This document shows, piece after piece, positions 44,202-48,324 of a DNA stretch of 48,324 nucleotides. Within the stretch, counting starts at the first letter, position 1, and each line of letters opens with the position of its first letter. This DNA is from an uncultured Pirellulaceae bacterium (GTDB lineage Bacteria; Planctomycetota; Planctomycetia; Pirellulales; Pirellulaceae). Location: positions 1 to 48,324 of the forward strand of contig CALFWR010000115.1 in the NCBI GenBank assembly GCA_937928555.1. The letters are read 5' to 3'. The translations under genes were made by a program, and so were the position numbers. Under the pieces are notes generated by a model. The model was not told the DNA's origin and made no database searches. It was given only the letters and a program-made list of their open reading frames with translations.

Positions 44202-44516
44202 ATGGATTCCCTCAGTTCCCTTTCAAGAAGTACCGCTCCCCTTTCCGTTTACGTGGAAGAGTCCTGTGACGGCCGCGAAGCGCAGACGAATGGCGAAGCA
44301 CAGATGCCCGGCCAAGCGCAGATGCCCGGGCAAACCCAGATGCCCGCCGGATTGGTGATGGCTTTCGCGGACGCAACCGGCTGGGAGCTTGGGATCGTTG
44401 ATGATCAGGTCCAGATCGTGGACATGAGTGCGACTTGGCCTCCCTCACGACCGACGGCCAATCGCCGGATGTGCGATCATTTGGCGGCAGAAATTTCAAA
44501 GCTGTTTTTCAATTAG
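44202..44516 (+). CDS. Small orphan protein with QMPGQ repeats
   Basis: The 104-residue product has a near-repeat of hexapeptides (EAQMPGQAQMPGQTQMPAG) followed by LVMAFADATGWELGIVDDQVQIVDMSATWPPSRPTANRRMCDHLAAEISKLF. That part resembles, from memory, an N-terminal segment seen ahead of planctomycete PP2C phosphatases, so it may be a truncated copy. It ends 57 bases before MITE copy F. Function not known. Confidence 0.5.
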   Translation: MDSLSSLSRSTAPLSVYVEESCDGREAQTNGEAQMPGQAQMPGQTQMPAGLVMAFADATGWELGIVDDQVQIVDMSATWPPSRPTANRRMCDHLAAEISKLFFN

Positions 44517-44573
44517 TCTGGATTTGCCCAAGCGAGTGCTTTTGTCGTGGTTGTGATTCCATCGGGACGTTAA

Positions 44574-44758
44574 CCCGGATTATTCACGAGGCATGGGCGT
44601 CTGAATCAATGCCAACAGTGATCCGCGGCTCTGATGCGATGAAACGATCGCGGTGGTTTTCATCTACCGGATGATTCGCAATTCTTGTTGAAATTCAGCT
44701 TTCCCCTTGCTCCCGATGGCCGGACGTAGAATCAGCCCGTCGTCGTGAATAATCCGGG
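44574..44758 (-). mobile_element. MITE copy F (185 bp)
   Basis: Family ends in reversed orientation. The flanks GTTAA (44569-44573) and ATTAA (44759-44763) match in four of five positions, a decayed target duplication. It lies between the small orphan gene and pyrF. Confidence 0.9.
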
Positions 44759-44772
44759 ATTAAATCCCGAGT

Positions 44773-45696
44773 CTAACCTCGTAACCGTCCTGCGTTGGTC
44801 TCTGAAGCAATCGCGTCGATAGCTTGATCGGTGGCAAGCTCGACCGCGTGTTGCCATGAAGTGGCCGCAGCGAATTGTTCTTTCTCGTACGCAAAAATGA
44901 TCCCGCGCGAGCTGTTGATCACGGCACCAAGTCCCTGTTCGTCCAGGCCGCCGCCGACATCTGCGGCTGATCCGCCTTGGGCACCAAAGCCGGGAACCAG
45001 AAAAATTGCGTTAGGCATCCGCCTGCGAAGCTCCACAAGCTGCTCCGGCCAGGTCGCTCCCACAACCGCGCCCACGCTGCCGTAACCCGATTGGCCAACG
45101 TTGGCGGCCGCCAAAGACTGAATGTGATCCGAGACGGCTTCGAACAACGTTTGCTGGGGGTGGTCGTCGGTGGAGCCAAAGTTCCGTTCCTGAAACAACG
45201 TCCCGCCCGGATTGGAGGTCTTGGCAAGGACAAAGATTCCTGATCCATGTTCGTTGCCGACGTCGACAAAGGGCGTCAGGCTGTCGTCGCCGAGATAGGG
45301 GTTCACGGTCAGGCAGTCGCATCGCCATGGCGCCGATTCGCTGCGATCAAGAAACGCCGCCGCGTAGGCCGCTGCGGTGCTGCCGATGTCGCCGCGTTTG
45401 GCATCCATGATCACGACCAGGCCTTTTTCGCGCGCGTAGTGCGTGACGTTGCACAGGGCCGTGACGCCTTCGGGGCCAAGCTGCTCAAAGAAAGCCGACT
45501 GCGGTTTGACGGCAGGGACTTTGCTGGCCACCACGTCGATGATGGACTTGCAAAACGTTTCGATGGCTTCGGCCGCGTTCAGGTTACGGAGTTGCGGCGG
45601 CAGGTTGGCGATACGTGGATCGAGCCCGACAACCAGCGGGGTTTGCTTTTTCCGGATCGCAGCGTTCAGGCGGTCGCCAAAATGGTTTTCGTGCAA
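44773..45696 (-). CDS. pyrF: Orotidine 5'-phosphate decarboxylase (type 2)
   Basis: The enzyme decarboxylates OMP to UMP, the last pyrimidine step. Motifs: PLVVGLDPRIANLP, VVIMDAKRGDIGSTAAAYA (the D-K-R-x-x-D catalytic cluster), SAPWRCDCLTVNPYLGDDSL, IFVLAKTSNPGG, and FLVPGFGAQGG. The length of 307 and these motifs indicate the longer PyrF type. Its start lies close to the DUF6807 gene stop, so they may be co-transcribed. Confidence 0.92.
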   Translation of the reverse strand: MHENHFGDRLNAAIRKKQTPLVVGLDPRIANLPPQLRNLNAAEAIETFCKSIIDVVASKVPAVKPQSAFFEQLGPEGVTALCNVTHYAREKGLVVIMDAKRGDIGSTAAAYAAAFLDRSESAPWRCDCLTVNPYLGDDSLTPFVDVGNEHGSGIFVLAKTSNPGGTLFQERNFGSTDDHPQQTLFEAVSDHIQSLAAANVGQSGYGSVGAVVGATWPEQLVELRRRMPNAIFLVPGFGAQGGSAADVGGGLDEQGLGAVINSSRGIIFAYEKEQFAAATSWQHAVELATDQAIDAIASETNAGRLRG

Positions 45697-45709
45697 GGGA
45701 GGCTCAAAG

Positions 45710-46723
45710 TTAGTTGTTGGTGAAAGTTTTCAGTTCCTGTTCGCATCGCGCGGTATCGATTTTTGCGTCAAAGAAACAGAAGCGATATCGCAGCGTCAGC
45801 GATTGGCCTGTGGCAAGTTTGACTTCGCCGGCCCGTTTGTCCATCCCCTGCAATGCGTGCAAACCAAAAGGGTTCGCCGCGACAAGCCCGTAGTCTCGTG
45901 CGTGCCACGTGGTTGGATGGCGGAAGTTGGTCGGGTGATCCAGAATCAACAGGCTCGTTGGTTTCGATTCGACGGTGCCGCTGTACAAAACCCAACTGGC
46001 GGGCTGGCCCCAGATTTTTGGGCCGGTGATTTTTTTGCTGTTGGTCGCGCTGCCGAAGACTTTGTCGACGCCGCGTTTGGGATCGGGCTTGAGCCTCAGG
46101 TCGGGGTGCGTGCGGATCGCGACGGTGCCTTCTTTGGTGTCGTCGATGGTCAGCGGTCCATGACTGGCGAGCAACGTCCACTGGCAATCGATGAAACGCA
46201 GCCCGGGGCTTGATCCGAATTTCCAGGTCGTCGTGTCGCTACAGGTGATGTTGCCTTTGGCGTCGGTCCAGTTGGAGGTGACAAGCATCAAATTGTTTTT
46301 GGCGTCGATCTGCGGTGGGCGCGGGACAGCGATTTTGCTTCCGCTGCGGTTGGTCCAGAAGTCGATGCCGTTAATTTGGTGTCCGATCCAGATCGATTTG
46401 TGGTGCGGATGATCGTTGGCTTCCCCGGCAGTTTGGGCCAGCGGAAAATCGCGGGTCATTCGCGTTTGGCCGGGACCAAGGACCGGGTGAAGGTAGGGTT
46501 TTTCGCCGTCACGAAAATGCAGCGTCGTAAAGTGGCGTTGGTCAATGGTGACTTTGACGCGAACCGCGGTGCCTGAATCGTCTTTTTCTGTGACCAGCGC
46601 CATCGCGGGTGATTCCGGTGTTTGGGCGACCAGGTGGGCTGGCCCCGGCAAGCCCACAAACAGCACCAGCGGCAGCAGGATCAATGCAAAGACAGGTTTT
46701 GGTTTCGGTGAAAGGCTATTCAT
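45710..46723 (-). CDS. Exported DUF6807 (PmoA-like) protein
   Basis: The 337-residue protein has a signal peptide (ALILLPLVLFVGLPGPAHLVAQ), then a beta-rich body: YLHPVLGPGQTRMTRDFPLAQTAGEANDHPHHKSIWIGHQINGIDFW, ILDHPTNFRHPTTWHARDYGLVAANPFG. This HPHHKSIW motif is typical of the DUF6807/PmoA family, common in planctomycetes. Function is not defined biochemically. It is exported. Confidence 0.82.
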   Translation of the reverse strand: MNSLSPKPKPVFALILLPLVLFVGLPGPAHLVAQTPESPAMALVTEKDDSGTAVRVKVTIDQRHFTTLHFRDGEKPYLHPVLGPGQTRMTRDFPLAQTAGEANDHPHHKSIWIGHQINGIDFWTNRSGSKIAVPRPPQIDAKNNLMLVTSNWTDAKGNITCSDTTTWKFGSSPGLRFIDCQWTLLASHGPLTIDDTKEGTVAIRTHPDLRLKPDPKRGVDKVFGSATNSKKITGPKIWGQPASWVLYSGTVESKPTSLLILDHPTNFRHPTTWHARDYGLVAANPFGLHALQGMDKRAGEVKLATGQSLTLRYRFCFFDAKIDTARCEQELKTFTNN

Positions 46724-46845
46724 GAAAGGAACTTGTTGAGGCCCGGAAAGCGGAAATTGTAACGCGAATCGTCGTGGCCTTTCCTGTTTTTCGGGTTTGC
46801 GTCACGATATGGCCCTTGCCACAACCGACTACCAGGACCAAAACG

Positions 46846-47940
46846 ATGACGATCAAGCGAATCGCAATTACAACCGGCGGAGGTGACGCACCGGGGCTTA
46901 ACGCGGTCATTCGTGCAGTGACTTTGGCCGCGATCAGTCGGGGCTGGGAGTGCGTCGGAATCCGCAGTGGCTTTGACGGAATTTTGCACCCCGAGGACTT
47001 TCCCGATGGCGGAATGTTACCGCTGGATGCGAACGCGGTCCGTGGTATCGCCCACACCGGCGGAACGATTCTGGGCACGACCAATCGGGGCAATCCGTTT
47101 TCTTACGAGCAGGAAATGCCGGACGGTTCGGTTGAGCGCCAGGATATTTCCCATCGCCTGATTGATGGATTCCAAGAGCACCGTATTGATGCGCTGGTCG
47201 CGATCGGCGGTGACGGAAGCATGGGGATCGCCAACCAGGTCGCGAATCTTGGGATCACGGTGGTGGGTGTGCCCAAGACGATTGATAACGACCTAGAAGG
47301 CACGGTGGCGACGTTCGGTTTCGATACGGCGGTTTCCTATGCGACCGACGCAATTGGTCGCTTGCATGCGACGGCGCAAAGTCATCGGCGGGTGATGATT
47401 GTTGAGATGATGGGGCGGCATGCGGGCTGGATCGCGCTCGAAGCCGGGTTGGCCGGTTCGGCGGACGTGATCCTGATTCCGGAGATCCCTTTTGATCTGA
47501 GGAAGGTTGCCGAGAAAGTCAAACAGAGAAATTCGCGAAAACGTTTCTTTACGATCGTCGCTGTGGCTGAAGGCGCGATGCCAGTCGGCGGTGCCGAGAT
47601 GTATCAGGATGCCGGCGGCGTGAAAAAGTTGGGCGGCATCGGGGAATATGTTGCAGAAGGTTTGCGGCCGTTGGTGGAAAACGAAGTTCGCACCGTGGTG
47701 CTAGGGCATTTGCTGCGTGGCGGGTCGCCCACGGCGCGGGACCGATTGCTTTCGTTTCGTTTCGGTGCTGCGGCGATCCGGGCTCTGGATGAAGGCCAAC
47801 GCAACGTGATGGTAGGGCTGGATCCGCCCACGGTTCGCTACGTTCCACTGGCACAGTGTACAAAGAACATCAAGCTGGTGCCTGGGGATTGTGACACGAT
47901 CAAGACGGCCCGCGATTTGGGCACGTGTTTTGGAGATTGA
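46846..47940 (+). CDS. pfkA: 6-phosphofructokinase
   Basis: Phosphorylates fructose 6-phosphate in glycolysis. Motifs: ITTGGGDAPGLNAVIRA, LGTTNRGNPF, IGGDGSMGIANQ (Gly at the ATP-determining position), VVGVPKTIDNDLEG (Lys where many ATP enzymes have Gly), MGRHAGWIA, GHLLRGGSPTARDR. The Gly/Lys combination occurs in ATP-using group III enzymes of actinomycetes, so ATP rather than PPi is likely, though not certain. Start ATG 46846 (364 residues); longer starts lack support. Confidence 0.9.
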   Translation: MTIKRIAITTGGGDAPGLNAVIRAVTLAAISRGWECVGIRSGFDGILHPEDFPDGGMLPLDANAVRGIAHTGGTILGTTNRGNPFSYEQEMPDGSVERQDISHRLIDGFQEHRIDALVAIGGDGSMGIANQVANLGITVVGVPKTIDNDLEGTVATFGFDTAVSYATDAIGRLHATAQSHRRVMIVEMMGRHAGWIALEAGLAGSADVILIPEIPFDLRKVAEKVKQRNSRKRFFTIVAVAEGAMPVGGAEMYQDAGGVKKLGGIGEYVAEGLRPLVENEVRTVVLGHLLRGGSPTARDRLLSFRFGAAAIRALDEGQRNVMVGLDPPTVRYVPLAQCTKNIKLVPGDCDTIKTARDLGTCFGD

Positions 47941-47996
47941 GTGCCCCTGAGCCGAGACGCGTAAGGTAAGCGGTCGGGGTCGGAAAAATTGAAGCC

Positions 47997-48217
47997 AGCC
48001 CGGAGGGCGAAAGATCCCTGCCGGTGGCGTCAGCCACCGGAATCATGGCAAAATGTCTCAAAGCCCGGAGGGCGACACATCGGCTATCAAATGGAGCACC
48101 GATAACATCTGGGAGTAACTCCCACTAAAAACTTGTGTCGCCCTCCGGGCTTGAGCGTACACAAAAGCAAATTCCGGTGGCTGACGCCACCGGCAATGAT
48201 GTAACGCCCTCCGGGCT
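47997..48217. repeat. Nested palindromic REP-like cluster
   Basis: Mirror-image units: AGCCCGGAGGGCG (47997) and CGCCCTCCGGGCT (48205); palindromes CCGGTGGCGTCAGCCACCGG (48021-48040) and CCGGTGGCTGACGCCACCGG (48174-48193); AGCCCGGAGGGCGACAC (48062-48078) and GTGTCGCCCTCCGGGCT (48135-48151). The whole folds into a large nested hairpin. No coding potential. Confidence 0.85.
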
Positions 48218-48324
48218 ATTCGTGAAATTGAAAAACCGCCCAGTCATATCGACCGGGGCACCGTGCATCCCGTGGCGTTTGTAATACTGCGTATTTTTTG
48301 GGATAGGGTTCCGTGAAGACTTTA

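Noticed and set aside
47997..48217. CRISPR or terminator cluster.
   Set aside because: Units are palindromic and mirrored, without regular spacers; better read as REP-like elements.

Overview
The window looks like a piece of a planctomycete genome, probably Pirellulales-like. Several gene pairs and families point this way: a Ser/Thr kinase next to an ECF sigma factor, the cytochrome-c/DUF1549/DUF1553 plus DUF1501 pair, tetrahydromethanopterin genes (beta-RFAP synthase, DUF447, a dihydropteroate-synthase-like protein), an AAA ATPase, a calcineurin-like phosphoesterase and a DUF6807 protein. The first ~1.29 kb is different. It is visibly more GC-rich and encodes a SpoIIE/PP2C phosphatase and a zinc-ribbon membrane protein that look actinobacterial. 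The change in character falls at a tRNA-Pro(GGG) gene that abuts a decayed tyrosine integrase, so this is either an integration boundary or an assembly join.

Layout. 1-1.3 kb: GC-rich left end and tRNA-Pro. 1.3-5.5 kb: accessory island with an integrase remnant carrying two back-to-back short tandem duplications, a small PD-(D/E)XK nuclease, a three-gene TIGR04255 cassette and a NucS-like nuclease gene broken by a MITE. 5.5-11.2 kb: three thiol-redox genes whose apparent stop codons are TGA at catalytic cysteine positions, with the frame and the homology continuing beyond and a hairpin just downstream. I read these as selenoproteins with motifs UPFC, UHNC and UGPU. The third ends a GntR/ABC transporter operon. 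11.1-14.7 kb: kinase and ECF sigma factor. 14.8-20 kb: EF-hand protein and planctomycete cytochrome/DUF1501 pair. 20.2-23.7 kb: ABC exporter whose permease is fused to a CPBP protease. 23.9-28.7 kb: AAA ATPase, folE, phosphoesterase and small genes. 29.1-36.4 kb: dapA, pdxJ and a folate/H4MPT block (beta-RFAP synthase, DUF447, pabA, pabB, DHPS-like) with a 17-unit heptamer repeat before pabB. 36.5-38.1 kb: M20 peptidase and ArgA-like GNAT. 38.1-41.3 kb: an Omp85/BamA system split into a POTRA lipoprotein and a barrel lipoprotein. 41.9-43.8 kb: a GDH-N-terminal-like protein, rpsI and rplM. 44.2-47.9 kb: small orphan, pyrF, DUF6807 protein and phosphofructokinase. The right end holds a nested palindromic REP-like cluster.

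A family of ~186-bp elements recurs six times (4580, 6492, 20011, 28848, 30092, 44574). They have 16-bp terminal inverted repeats CCCGGATTATTCACGA, no coding capacity, and short flanking duplications that are perfect in two 5-bp cases. These are MITEs. One broke the nuclease gene, and removing it in silico restores that gene's reading frame.

The two most notable things are the cluster of candidate Sec-containing redox proteins, including a UxxU motif with two in-frame UGA codons, and the MITE family with one copy whose interior has been replaced. All identifications come from reading the sequence; no database search was possible.
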